Shown piece by piece: positions 45,541 to 54,188 of a stretch of DNA of 64,000 nt (its first letter is position 1; every line of letters starts with the position of its first letter). The position numbers and the translations under genes are program-made. Source of the stretch: Vitreoscilla filiformis (lineage in GTDB: Bacteria; Pseudomonadota; Gammaproteobacteria; Burkholderiales; Burkholderiaceae_C); NCBI RefSeq assembly GCF_002222655.1, contig NZ_CP022423.1:930001-994000 (forward strand). The letters are read 5' to 3'. A model generated the notes under the pieces. It ran no database searches and was not told where the DNA came from. It worked only from the letters and a program-made list of their open reading frames with translations.

Positions 45541-46359
45541 ATGAACTTCAACGCCTTGCTGGCCCGGGCAACGCAGCGTCACGAATCGCTGCTGTGCGTG
45601 GGCCTGGACCCTGATCCGGCCAAGTTCCCCGTGGGCATGAAGGGCGACGACACCCGCATTTTTGAGTTTTGCGCCCGCATCGTGGACGCGACCAAGGATG
45701 TGGTGTGCGCTTTCAAGCCGCAAATCGCCTACTTCGCCGCGCACCGGGCCGAAGCGCAGCTCGAAGCGTTGATGGCCTACATCCGCCGCGTGGCGCCGGA
45801 AGTGCCCATCATCTTGGACGCCAAACGTGGTGACATCGGCTCCACCGCCGAGCAGTACGCCCGCGAAGCCTTCGTGCGCTACCAGAGCGACGCGGTGACG
45901 CTGTCCCCGTACATGGGCCTGGATTCGATCGAGCCTTATCTGCCGTACGACGGCAAAGGGTTGATTCTGCTGTGCCGCACCTCCAACCCGGGCGGGTCGG
46001 ATTTGCAGTTCCAAACCTTGGCGCAAGGCGGCAAACTCTACGAGGAAGTGGCGCGTCTGGCGGCGGGGCCATGGAACCAAACCGCCAAAGGCCGCTTGGG
46101 CTTGGTGGTCGGGGCGACGTTCCCGGAAGAATTGGCCCGCGTGCGTGCATTGGCGCCGACGTTGCCTTTGCTGATCCCCGGCGTGGGTGCGCAGGGCGGT
46201 GATGCAGCGGCGACCGTTCAGGCCGCCTTGACGCCGCAAGGCGCCATCATCGTCAACTCCTCGCGGGCGGTGCTGTACGCCAGTTCAGGTGAGGATTGGC
46301 AAGCCGCAGCGCGGCGTGTGGCCATCGCCACACGGGATCAGCTCAACGCAGCGCGTTAA
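45541..46359 (+). CDS. pyrF: Orotidine-5'-phosphate decarboxylase
   Basis: 272 residues, the longer (type 2) PyrF. The start ATG is at 45541. Motifs: LCVGLDPDPAKFP, AFKPQIAYF, the catalytic DAKRGDIGSTAEQYA and NSSRAVLYAS. It converts OMP to UMP, the last step of UMP synthesis. It lies 13 bp after purB and convergent with the LysE-type exporter gene (3-bp gap). Confidence 0.97.
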   Translation: MNFNALLARATQRHESLLCVGLDPDPAKFPVGMKGDDTRIFEFCARIVDATKDVVCAFKPQIAYFAAHRAEAQLEALMAYIRRVAPEVPIILDAKRGDIGSTAEQYAREAFVRYQSDAVTLSPYMGLDSIEPYLPYDGKGLILLCRTSNPGGSDLQFQTLAQGGKLYEEVARLAAGPWNQTAKGRLGLVVGATFPEELARVRALAPTLPLLIPGVGAQGGDAAATVQAALTPQGAIIVNSSRAVLYASSGEDWQAAARRVAIATRDQLNAAR

Positions 46360-46362
46360 GCC

Positions 46363-47004
46363 TCAAGCGGTGCGCTTGAACATTGCCAGCACCCCGCCGG
46401 CGAGCACAAATAGGCCGCCAAACCCCCGGTTCATCCAACGGATGTGCCCGGGGGAGCGCAAAAAGCCCAGCACCCGTGCGGCCAGGGCCACGTAACCCGT
46501 CATCACACTGCATTCGATCACCCCAAAAGTGATGCCGATGGTGAGGTACTGGGCCAGCATGGGCTGGTTGACGTCCAAAAACTGCGGCATCACGGCCAGC
46601 AAAAACACCGTGCCTTTGGGATTGAGAGCGTTGACCGTCCAGCCGCGCAACAGCAAAGCGCGCAGGCGCTGGCGGGGGGCTTGCGGGGCGGTGTCACCGC
46701 TGGGGGTTTGAATCGGGCTGGCCGGCGAGCGCCATTGCTGCACGCCCAGCCACACCAAATAGGCGGCGCCGGCCCACTTCACCACGTTGAACGCGGTTTC
46801 GGAAGACGCCAACACAGCGCCCAGGCCGATGGCGACCACCGCCAGTTGCGTACACACCCCCAACGCCAAACCGATGGCCACTGGCTGCCCGTGGCGAAAA
46901 CCGTGATTCAACCCGGCGCCCATGGCGGCAATCGCCCCTGGGCCGGGGGCCAGGCTGATGGCGAGGGTGGCGAAAAAGAAGGGGAGCCAGGTGGAAAATT
47001 CCAT
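46363..47004 (-). CDS. LysE/RhtB-family amino-acid exporter
   Basis: 213 residues from ATG 47004 (GAGG 7-8 nt upstream). The opening PFFFATLAISLAPGPGAIAAMGAGLNHGFR is characteristic of LysE/RhtB; about six membrane helices follow, with NPKGTVFLLAVMPQF. It should export a basic or neutral amino acid or metabolite; the substrate is unknown. It faces a divergent lipoprotein gene with two palindromes between them. Confidence 0.9.
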   Translation of the reverse strand: MEFSTWLPFFFATLAISLAPGPGAIAAMGAGLNHGFRHGQPVAIGLALGVCTQLAVVAIGLGAVLASSETAFNVVKWAGAAYLVWLGVQQWRSPASPIQTPSGDTAPQAPRQRLRALLLRGWTVNALNPKGTVFLLAVMPQFLDVNQPMLAQYLTIGITFGVIECSVMTGYVALAARVLGFLRSPGHIRWMNRGFGGLFVLAGGVLAMFKRTA

Positions 47005-47058
47005 GAAGGGCCTCACAGGGAGCGCAAAAACAAGTGGCCAGGATTGCAGCGCAATTCA

Positions 47059-47089
47059 TGATTGCGATCACATGATCTGTGCCAGATCA
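47059..47089. promoter_or_regulatory. Two palindromes between the LysE-type exporter and a lipoprotein gene
   Basis: TGAT-TGCG-ATCA (47059-47070) matches the central part of an FNR/CRP-type box (TGAT-N4-ATCA). TGATCTG-TGC-CAGATCA (47073-47089) is a perfect 7-bp inverted repeat. They lie in the 159-bp divergent gap, ~55 bp from the exporter start and ~75 bp from the lipoprotein start, so they may control one or both. Confidence 0.5.
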
Positions 47090-47163
47090 AGTGCCAAAAA
47101 AGGGGGTATAGCAACATTTAAGTTACAGTGTGCGTTTACTTACCCAACTTTAAGGGACACATC

Positions 47164-47634
47164 ATGATGGTCAGAATCGCTGCCATCACCGCTGTGCTGG
47201 CCTGTACGGGCTGTGCGTCGGTGATGAATGACACAACGCATCCGATGAAAGTCGAGACCAAGAACGCCACAGGCGAATTGGTCACCGGCGCTGAATGCAC
47301 CTTGACCAATGATTACGGCAGCATCAACGTGCGCTCGGGAGAAACCGCACGGGTTCGCCGCTCCAATCAAGATTTGGACATCGTGTGCAAAGACCCGAAA
47401 AACCCAGATGCGGTAGCGCGTGCTATTTCCCGCGTCAATGGCGGGATGTGGGGCAACATCATCATCGACCACAGCAAGGGCACGGGTTATACCTACCCCT
47501 CCTGGGTGCAACTGGTCTTCGGCAAGACGCTGGTGTTTGATCGTTCGGCAGAAACCGAAGGGTTGCCCACCGCCGGCACAGAAGCCCCGGCCCCGACAAC
47601 CCAACCCAACGTGGTGGCCACCACCGCGCAGTGA
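47164..47634 (+). CDS. Small lipoprotein or exported protein of unknown function
   Basis: 156 residues from ATG 47164 (47167 is equally possible). A short signal peptide ends in LACTGCAS, with the lipobox candidate LACTGC. The mature part has a beta-rich domain with several Cys (AECTLTND, DIVCKDP), ending in a Thr/Pro/Ala tail. I have seen similar small lipoproteins beside radA-like genes but cannot name a family. It is 3 bp from the radA start, so they may share a transcript. Confidence 0.7.
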   Translation: MMVRIAAITAVLACTGCASVMNDTTHPMKVETKNATGELVTGAECTLTNDYGSINVRSGETARVRRSNQDLDIVCKDPKNPDAVARAISRVNGGMWGNIIIDHSKGTGYTYPSWVQLVFGKTLVFDRSAETEGLPTAGTEAPAPTTQPNVVATTAQ

Positions 47635-47637
47635 GGC

Positions 47638-49017
47638 ATGTCCCGTCCCCGTTCCGTTTTCACGTGCAGCAACTGCGGAGGCACCACGCCGCGCTGGCTC
47701 GGTCAGTGCCCGCACTGCAAGGCGTGGAACACGTTGGAAGAGACCGTCGCTGAACCGGCGGCGGGGGCGGCCAGAACCAACCGTTTTCAAGCACTGGCGG
47801 CCTCGCAGCCGGTGCAAACGCTGAGTGACATCGAAGCCAGCGATGTCGCCCGCACCCCCACCGGCATCGACGAGCTGGATCGGGTGCTGGGCGGTGGCAT
47901 CGTCGAAGGCGGGGTGGTGCTGATTGGCGGCGATCCCGGCATCGGCAAGAGCACGTTGCTGCTGCAAGCCGTGGACGCGCTGGCCGGGCGCATGGGCGTG
48001 TTGTACGTCACGGGTGAAGAGTCGCCCGCGCAGGTGGCGCTGCGGGCGCGGCGGTTGGATTTGTCCGGCGCTGCTGTGCGCGTGCTGGCCGAAATCAACC
48101 TCGAAAAAATTTTGGCGACGCTGGCGCAAGAGCGACCGGCGTTTTGCGTCATCGACTCGATTCAGACGCTGTATTCCGAGCAACTCACCAGCGCGCCCGG
48201 GTCGGTGGCACAGGTGCGCGAGTGCGCCGCGCAGCTCACCCGTGTGGCCAAGGCCAGCGGTTGCGCCATGGTGCTGGTGGGCCACGTGACCAAGGAAGGC
48301 GCCCTGGCCGGCCCGCGTGTGCTGGAGCACATCGTGGACACGGTGTTGTACTTCGAAGGCGACACACACAGCAGTTTCCGCCTGGTGCGGGCGTTCAAAA
48401 ACCGCTTCGGCGCGGTGAACGAGATCGGCGTTTTCGCCATGACGGAGCGCGGCCTGCGCGGCGTCTCCAACCCGAGCGCGATTTTTCTGTCCACCCACGC
48501 CGAACCCGTGCCCGGCTCGTGTGTGCTGGTGACGCTGGAAGGCTCGCGCCCCTTGCTGGTGGAAATTCAGGCTTTGGTGGATGGCGGTGGCCCGAGTCCG
48601 CGTCGCCTGTCCGTCGGGCTGGAGCGCGATCGGCTGGCGATGTTGCTGGCCGTGCTGCACCGCCACGCCGGTGTGGCCTGTGCCGACCAAGATGTGTTCG
48701 TGAACGCCGTGGGCGGCGTGCGCATCAGCGAACCGGCGGCCGATTTGGCGGTGCTGCTCGCCATCCAAAGCAGCTTGCGCGGGCGAGCGCTGCCGCGTGG
48801 TTTCCTGGCGTTTGGCGAGGTGGGTTTGGCCGGAGAAGTGCGTCCCGCGCCACGCGGCCAAGAACGCTTGAAGGAAGCCGCCAAGCTGGGTTTTCGGGTG
48901 GCCCTGGTGCCCCGAGCGAATGCGCCCAAAAAACCCGTGGAGGGCTTGACGATCCATGCGGTGGATCGCATCGAACAAGCCATTGATGCATTGCGTGCGC
49001 TGGCTGACGCCAGCTGA
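47638..49017 (+). CDS. radA: DNA repair protein RadA
   Basis: 459 residues, standard RadA/Sms. Order: a C4 zinc finger (CSNCGGTTPRWLGQCPHC), a RecA-like ATPase with GGDPGIGKSTLL, the RadA motif KNRFG, and a Lon-type C-terminal domain (DLAVLLAIQSS, GEVGLAGEVRPA). RadA helps process recombination intermediates and branch migration. It follows the lipoprotein gene by 3 bp. Confidence 0.97.
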   Translation: MSRPRSVFTCSNCGGTTPRWLGQCPHCKAWNTLEETVAEPAAGAARTNRFQALAASQPVQTLSDIEASDVARTPTGIDELDRVLGGGIVEGGVVLIGGDPGIGKSTLLLQAVDALAGRMGVLYVTGEESPAQVALRARRLDLSGAAVRVLAEINLEKILATLAQERPAFCVIDSIQTLYSEQLTSAPGSVAQVRECAAQLTRVAKASGCAMVLVGHVTKEGALAGPRVLEHIVDTVLYFEGDTHSSFRLVRAFKNRFGAVNEIGVFAMTERGLRGVSNPSAIFLSTHAEPVPGSCVLVTLEGSRPLLVEIQALVDGGGPSPRRLSVGLERDRLAMLLAVLHRHAGVACADQDVFVNAVGGVRISEPAADLAVLLAIQSSLRGRALPRGFLAFGEVGLAGEVRPAPRGQERLKEAAKLGFRVALVPRANAPKKPVEGLTIHAVDRIEQAIDALRALADAS

Positions 49018-49085
49018 AAGCCCCGGGTCAACGGCCTGTGGGGGCACCCCTGGCGTGGGACTGCCCATAACATAGGCGCCTTTTT

Positions 49086-51941
49086 GTGTGTCGAGCCAAG
49101 ACCTTGAGCCTCCCCCGACTCTTTTCCCCGTGGCTGGGCCTGTTGGTGGCCGGCCTGTCGATGTCCTTGCCCATTGGGGCGCAGCCTCTGGGGGGTGTGG
49201 ATGTGGTGCTCCCACAGCCTGCCCGGCGTGATGAACGCGCCGCCGCGTCGTACCGCCTGACGCCACGGCCTTCCTGGGTGCGCGAGGTGCGGCTCGATGA
49301 GGTGGATGCCCTGCCCATCACCCCCGCTGCACTGCAACTCTTGGCACAAGACCATCAGGTGCAACTGGCCCCGGGGGCGGGTGAGGCGCATTACCACCAT
49401 GAAATCCGCCGTGTCCAAGAACGCGCTGGGCTGGAGCGTGGGGCGCAATGGGAAATCGAGTTTGATCCCAGCTTCCAGCAATTGCAGATTCACCGCTTCG
49501 CCGTGTGGCGTCAGGGCCAGCGCATCGACCACCTGCCGCGCCTCAAAGTGCAGATGCTCCAGCGCGAAACCCAGTTGGAGCAGCAAATTTACGATGGCCG
49601 CCTGACCGCCTCCATCATCCAGGACGATGTGCGTGTCGGGGATCGTTTGGAGCTGGCTTACTCCTTGGTCGGGAGCAATCCGGTGTTCGCTGGGCGGTTT
49701 GTGGAGCAGGAGTGGAGCGCCACACCGCGTGGGCCGTTGGCTTGGGTGCGTTATCGCGTGCTCAGCCCTGCCGATGGGCCGGCGCTGAACTGGCGTTTCG
49801 ACCCGGCACGCTACACGCTGCGCCGCGACGTTCAGGGGGCGTGGATCGACACCACGTTAGAGCGCCGCAACGTGCCGGTGCTGGGCTGGGAGGCCAATGC
49901 GCCGAGCAGTGCCTACGCCGATGAACAGATCGACGTCAGCCAATTCACCGACTGGGCCGCCGTGGCCCGTTGGGCCGAGCAGCTCTTTGCCAGCGCGCAG
50001 CAAGCACCGCTGGCAGCGGCGGTGCAGCAACAAGCCGAGTTGTTGCGTCGTGACACCCCTGAACACACCGTGGCCGCTGTCCTCGATTTTGTGCAGGGGC
50101 AAATCCGGTATTTCGGCACGGAGGTGGGCATTGGCAGCCACCTGCCGGCGCCCCCCGAGCGCGTTCTGAGCCAGCGTTTTGGGGACTGCAAGGACAAAGT
50201 GTCCCTCAGCCTGGCGCTGCTGCGGCATCTGGGTGTGGCGGCGGTGCCGGTGCTGGTGTCGCTGACCCAGCGGCATGATGTGGCCACCGAGCCCCCGACA
50301 CCGCTTGCATTCAACCATGTGGTGGTGCAGGTGCATGCTGCTGGGCAGCGTTGGGTGCTCGACCCCACCCGCAGCCAGCAGACGGGCCCCTTGGCCGAAC
50401 GCGCCAGCCTGGGCTTGGGGCGTGGGTTGCTCGCACAGGCGGACGCCACCACTCTCATCGAACTGCCCGACGCTCGCCAAACGCCCCGCATGATGGCGCA
50501 GGACGTACTGCGTTTTGTCTCCTTCGCCCAAGATCCACAATTGGCCGTGACGTGGCGTTACCACGGTGAAATGGCCGAATCGGTGCGGGTGATGCATGCC
50601 GGAGAAAACCGGGCCGATTTGGAGCGATTCATTGCTGGGGAGTATGCGCGTAACTATCCAGGGGCGGTTTTGCAAGGGCCGATCGAATTGGAGGAAGTGG
50701 CCGGGCACAACGCCGTGGATGTGAAACTGAATTTTGTGCTCGAAAATTATTTCAAACTGCACGACGACAAACTGCTGCGCGGTGACATGGTGTTGCCCAG
50801 TTTGATGATGGCGTTGCGGTTGCCAGACCCATCGTTGCGCAGCCGGGCGCTGCAACTGTCGCCGGCGGGACAGTATCGCCACACGCTGCGGCTGGAGTTT
50901 CCGGAGGACGTGCTCAGCCCGATTGCCAACCAAGGCGAGGATCGAAACGATTTCCTGCATGTGCGCTGGGCCCACCGTTTGACCTCGCGTGTGGCCGAAA
51001 TTGAGGGCGATGTGCAAGTGACCGCCGAGGCCGTGCCAGCGGCGGCGTGGAGCGCCTACCGGGATGGCTTGTTGAAACTGTGGCCGCGTTTTTCGGGGAT
51101 GGTGTCGATCAACACGGTGGCGCCGACGCAGGCCACGCTGTTGGGGCAGAAGGCCGAGCGTTTGTTGGCGGAGGTGAAGCAGCGGCGCAGCCCCCTGGCC
51201 ACGCAGATGCAGGTGGCCGCTGCGGTGCAGTTGCTGGTGTTCGATGCGCAACTGGACAGCCAGCGCTTGCCCGCCCAACCGCGTGCCCGTTTGTTGGCGC
51301 GGCGGGCGGTGCAGCTCAACAGTTTGGGGCGTGAGGAGGAGGCGGCGCAGGCGTTGGCGCAGTCGCTGGCGCTGTCGCCTGACGACACGGACACGTTGGA
51401 GACGGCGGCACTGAACGCCAATTTGCGCGGGCGTCAGGAAGAAGCGCTGGCCCATGCTGATCGGGTGTTGCAAGCCAATCCGCTGGCTTACTGGGCCCGC
51501 ATGACACGTGGCCGGGCGCATTACGAGCTGGGGCGCTACGCCGAAGCGCGGGACGATTTTGGGCTGGCCGTGCAGCACATGCCCGAACCGAACCGGGGTT
51601 ACGCGATGATTTGGCAGTACCTGAGCCAACGCCGCTTGGGTCAGCCGGACGCGACCCTGGGTTCACTCGGTGATGGTGACTGGCCCATGCCTTTGATGAA
51701 GGCGTTGCGCGGTGAGATCAGCGAAGCCCAAGCACGCCGGGCGGCACAGCAGCGCAAAGATCTGGCGCCTGGGCGCCTGTGCGAGCTGGCCTACTACCTG
51801 GGGGAACTGCGCGCCATTGAGGGGGACACGCGCAGTGCGCAACGGCTGTTCCAGCAAGTGCTTCAGACGCGGGTGACGGAGTTTGTGGAGTTTCCGCTGG
51901 CGCGGCGGTCGCTGGATCGTTTGCACTCTCGTGCCCGATGA
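49086..51941 (+). CDS. DUF3857 / transglutaminase / TPR exported protein
   Basis: 951 residues from a GTG at 49086; the start is uncertain, though a hydrophobic signal (LGLLVAGLSMSLPI, then GAQP) lies close behind. Residues ~80-280 resemble DUF3857, and a transglutaminase-like core follows with catalytic Cys in FGDCKDKVSL, His in FNHVVVQVH and Asp in VLDPT. The C-terminal ~250 residues hold TPR-like helices. These proteins occur in Gram-negative periplasms and may process or cross-link peptides; the substrate is unknown. The stop overlaps the small ferredoxin start (ATGA). Confidence 0.85.
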   Translation: MCRAKTLSLPRLFSPWLGLLVAGLSMSLPIGAQPLGGVDVVLPQPARRDERAAASYRLTPRPSWVREVRLDEVDALPITPAALQLLAQDHQVQLAPGAGEAHYHHEIRRVQERAGLERGAQWEIEFDPSFQQLQIHRFAVWRQGQRIDHLPRLKVQMLQRETQLEQQIYDGRLTASIIQDDVRVGDRLELAYSLVGSNPVFAGRFVEQEWSATPRGPLAWVRYRVLSPADGPALNWRFDPARYTLRRDVQGAWIDTTLERRNVPVLGWEANAPSSAYADEQIDVSQFTDWAAVARWAEQLFASAQQAPLAAAVQQQAELLRRDTPEHTVAAVLDFVQGQIRYFGTEVGIGSHLPAPPERVLSQRFGDCKDKVSLSLALLRHLGVAAVPVLVSLTQRHDVATEPPTPLAFNHVVVQVHAAGQRWVLDPTRSQQTGPLAERASLGLGRGLLAQADATTLIELPDARQTPRMMAQDVLRFVSFAQDPQLAVTWRYHGEMAESVRVMHAGENRADLERFIAGEYARNYPGAVLQGPIELEEVAGHNAVDVKLNFVLENYFKLHDDKLLRGDMVLPSLMMALRLPDPSLRSRALQLSPAGQYRHTLRLEFPEDVLSPIANQGEDRNDFLHVRWAHRLTSRVAEIEGDVQVTAEAVPAAAWSAYRDGLLKLWPRFSGMVSINTVAPTQATLLGQKAERLLAEVKQRRSPLATQMQVAAAVQLLVFDAQLDSQRLPAQPRARLLARRAVQLNSLGREEEAAQALAQSLALSPDDTDTLETAALNANLRGRQEEALAHADRVLQANPLAYWARMTRGRAHYELGRYAEARDDFGLAVQHMPEPNRGYAMIWQYLSQRRLGQPDATLGSLGDGDWPMPLMKALRGEISEAQARRAAQQRKDLAPGRLCELAYYLGELRAIEGDTRSAQRLFQQVLQTRVTEFVEFPLARRSLDRLHSRAR

Positions 51942-52177
51942 GTGTGCCAGCGCCTCGCCCTGCGCGTGCCCGGCCAGTGATTGATGCGGCACGCTGCACG
52001 GGTTGTGGTTGGTGCGTCAGCAGTTGCCCGGATCGGTTGCTGACGCTGGAGGTGGTGCGCTGGCGCAAAACCTCGACGTTGCACGCGCCCGAGCTGTGTA
52101 CGGGCTGCGCTTTGTGCGCGCGGCGTTGCCCGTTTGGCGTCATTCGAATGCAGGCGGGGTGTTCTTCAAACCCCTGA
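51938..52177 (+). CDS. Small two-cluster 4Fe-4S ferredoxin
   Basis: 79 residues with two CX2CX2CX3C motifs: CTGCGWCVSSCP and CTGCALCARRCP. It should bind two [4Fe-4S] clusters and transfer electrons in the cytosol. It is translationally coupled (ATGA) to the exported transglutaminase-like gene, an odd pairing. It lies just before the convergent AT-rich gene at 52189. Confidence 0.85.
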   Translation: MSVPAPRPARARPVIDAARCTGCGWCVSSCPDRLLTLEVVRWRKTSTLHAPELCTGCALCARRCPFGVIRMQAGCSSNP

Positions 52178-52188
52178 AGTGAGCCATC

Positions 52189-52518
52189 TCACGGGATGCA
52201 CGCTGCGCTCACGGACTTGGAGCCTTCTACCTCGTCCGTGATTTTCAAACTGGCCAGTTTTTGCGCTTGAACAGTGCCTTCCAAAATGAAATATTCTTTC
52301 TTTTGGGAGGTTTTGTCGGTTTGAGCCAGTTGGGCGATCAGTTTGCCATCGGTGACTTCGATGTTTTCGACGGAAAAATCGAGGTTGGGCAGGTTATTCT
52401 TTTGAGCATGGCATTGCATGGCTTTGATAATGCCACTTTCCAGCTCCGGATGTGCCCCAGAAATAGCGTAAGGTGTGAAGCTGATGGCGGCGAATAATGT
52501 CCAGTATTTCAGTTGCAT
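52189..52518 (-). CDS. Small exported protein of unknown function, AT-richer than neighbours
   Basis: 109 residues with a signal peptide (LKYWTLFAAISFTPYAIS, cleavage near SGAHP). GAGG is 6-7 nt upstream of the start. The mature part is acidic and lysine-rich, with a strand pattern such as FSVENIEVTDGKLIAQLAQ and two cysteines. I do not recognise it. Codons such as AAA, ATT and TTT are clearly more frequent than in the surrounding genes, suggesting recent transfer. Confidence 0.7.
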   Translation of the reverse strand: MQLKYWTLFAAISFTPYAISGAHPELESGIIKAMQCHAQKNNLPNLDFSVENIEVTDGKLIAQLAQTDKTSQKKEYFILEGTVQAQKLASLKITDEVEGSKSVSAACIP

Positions 52519-52679
52519 TTTGGGCCTCGTGACGCAAAAAGCAAGATTTTGAAGGATTTACCATGGCCCTCGGAACCGATCGGGTGCTTGTTGTATCTCC
52601 ACCACCTGGTGGGAGGTGAATATTTCACCCGGCGGTATTTTTTAAGTGAATTTTCAGGGACTGTGGGCGTCTGCGGGTC

Positions 52680-52931
52680 TCACCGTGCATCTGGGCTGCG
52701 ATCGCGCCACCAGGTTTCGACATACAGCGCTTCCACCTTGGCCCGTGCCCAGGGTGTGCGGCGCAGGAACTTCAGGCTGGAGGACACGCTGGGCTCATGC
52801 GTGAAGCAGCGAATGGGCACGATGCGGCCCAGCTCGGCCCAGCCATGGTGCTCGGCCAAGCATTCGACGATGTGTTGCAGGGTGGCGCCGTGGAGCGGGT
52901 TGTTGGATTGGAGGCGGGATTGGTCGGGCAC
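52680..52931 (-). CDS. VF530-family DNA-binding protein
   Basis: 83 residues from a GTG start at 52931. It contains the whole VF530 pattern: [20 protein letters not shown], then [14 protein letters not shown], then [19 protein letters not shown]530 proteins (DUF2132) are small helical proteins reported to bind DNA. The gap 52519-52679 on its far side has no gene. Confidence 0.85.
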   Translation of the reverse strand: MPDQSRLQSNNPLHGATLQHIVECLAEHHGWAELGRIVPIRCFTHEPSVSSSLKFLRRTPWARAKVEALYVETWWRDRSPDAR

Positions 52932-52997
52932 GGGTGGGGTGGGTGGTCAACGGCAGAAGGGCTGGCAGCTTACTCGCAGCGCAAGCCGCCGCCCGGC

Positions 52998-53552
52998 TCA
53001 GCGCCCGAGGTTGGCGCGCAGCATGTTGCAGAACAGCGCCCCTTGCTCGATGGCATCGTCCAGCGCGACGTGGGTGTGGGGGTGTGGGTCGAACCAATCG
53101 CGGGGCATGTGGCGTTTGGTGCTGTCGCGGTAGCCGGTTTTGAGCAGGGCCATGGCGTAGGTTTTCATGTCCAGGGCTGAGTGGCTGAAGGGGCTTTCGC
53201 CCACGAAGCGCATCAAGTACCAGTACACGAACAGGAAATCGAAACCGGCTGGGTAGGCCACGAACACCGGCTTGCCCTTCAAGCCCTTGAGCCAGGCCAC
53301 GTAGGCGCGCATGGCGGTTTCGGGCTCTTGCAGGTTCTGGCGGCAAGCGGCCCAGGCCTCGGGCTGGGTGGCCCACCACTGCGCAGTGGCCGGGTGGGCG
53401 CTGGCGCCTTCCAGGGTGTGCAGGTTGGCGGAGAAGGTGGCGATCAGTTGCTTGTCGGCGGTGTAGGCGGCCGAGCCGAAGCTCAGCATGGAGTGCGGGC
53501 CGGGGATGGGGCCGTCGGTTTCCACGTCGGTGCTGATGTAGAGCTCGGGCAT
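52998..53552 (-). CDS. DEDD-family 3'-5' exonuclease domain protein
   Basis: 184 residues from ATG 53552, with GGGAG 6-7 nt upstream; a longer frame from 53579 has no ribosome site. The metal-binding Asp and Glu of the exonuclease fold sit in STDVETDGP, a further Asp near [10 protein letters not shown], and the HxAxxD motif in [11 protein letters not shown] (DEDDh type). It probably digests RNA or DNA 3' ends; its substrate is unknown. Confidence 0.85.
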   Translation of the reverse strand: MPELYISTDVETDGPIPGPHSMLSFGSAAYTADKQLIATFSANLHTLEGASAHPATAQWWATQPEAWAACRQNLQEPETAMRAYVAWLKGLKGKPVFVAYPAGFDFLFVYWYLMRFVGESPFSHSALDMKTYAMALLKTGYRDSTKRHMPRDWFDPHPHTHVALDDAIEQGALFCNMLRANLGR

Positions 53553-53594
53553 TGATGTCTCCCTCGTGAATGAGCACAAGAGGTTAAGCGAGCA

Positions 53595-53637
53595 TGCACA
53601 TTTTGCAAAAACTGCACTTATTTCGTTTGTTGCACTT
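53595..53637. promoter_or_regulatory. Three TGCACWT repeats with an 18-bp period before the toxin-antitoxin pair
   Basis: TGCACAT, TGCACTT and TGCACTT begin at 53595, 53613 and 53631, exactly 18 bp apart. They lie in the AT-rich 165-bp gap between the exonuclease start and the HTH antitoxin gene. They are good candidates for binding sites of the HTH antitoxin and autoregulation. Confidence 0.55.
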
Positions 53638-53717
53638 GTGAACTACAGTTCCGAATCATCCGCGTCGTCTCTTATGAGAGGCGGCGCCGCGTCAAAGTGC
53701 AGGCAAGGAGCAAGAAA

Positions 53718-54188
53718 ATGGCAATCGCCGAGAAGGACGGCCAGTTGCGCCAGCCCCGGCTCTCTCCCGAGGAAGCCGAGATGGCCCGTGCAGCGCAGCG
53801 CTGCATCATGGGCGCGCTGGATCACTCCCGCGCCGCCTCCATCACGCTGGAGAGTGACGACGGGCAGCAGCCGGTGATTCAGGTGCCGCCGGGTGCCTTG
53901 CGGGTCATCGCCCAGGTGCTTGGTGCGATGAGCGAGGGTCGGCCCATCACCTACGTTCCCAAGAAGCAGGAACTCACCACGGTGGAGGCGGCCCACTACC
54001 TCAACGTCTCCCGGCCTTTCGTCATCAAAGAAATCGAGGCCGGGAATCTGCCGCACCGCATGGTGGGCACCCATCGGCGCATTGCGTTCGAGGACTTGGT
54101 GGCGTATGCCCAGAAGGTACGCGCCCGCCAGCAAAGGGCGCTGGAACGCATGGCGGATGAGGCGCGTGAGATGGGGTTGGATTACTGA
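53718..54188 (+). CDS. HTH (excisionase-type) antitoxin
   Basis: 156 residues from ATG 53718 with AAGGAG 8 nt upstream. The C-terminal half holds an excisionase-type winged HTH (TTVEAAHYLNVSRPFVIKEI, then PHRMVGTHRRI), and the first ~80 residues are a separate domain. It is followed by a PIN-domain gene whose start overlaps its stop by one base. The pair is a typical toxin-antitoxin arrangement in which this protein both binds the toxin and represses the operon. Direct repeats are upstream. Confidence 0.85.
   Translation: MAIAEKDGQLRQPRLSPEEAEMARAAQRCIMGALDHSRAASITLESDDGQQPVIQVPPGALRVIAQVLGAMSEGRPITYVPKKQELTTVEAAHYLNVSRPFVIKEIEAGNLPHRMVGTHRRIAFEDLVAYAQKVRARQQRALERMADEAREMGLDY

Noticed and set aside
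49018..49085. Possible terminator after radA (AGGCGCCT followed by Ts)
   Set aside because: The palindrome has no loop and the GGGCA/TGCCC stem is too short and too far from the T-run.
47140..49266. Long open frame antisense to the lipoprotein and radA genes
   Set aside because: radA is unmistakable on the + strand; the antisense product is His/Arg/Gln-rich, typical of GC-rich shadow frames.
49857..51629. Long frame antisense to the transglutaminase-like gene
   Set aside because: The composition is low-complexity (Arg, His, Gln) with no recognisable motifs, while the + strand has the DUF3857 and transglutaminase motifs.
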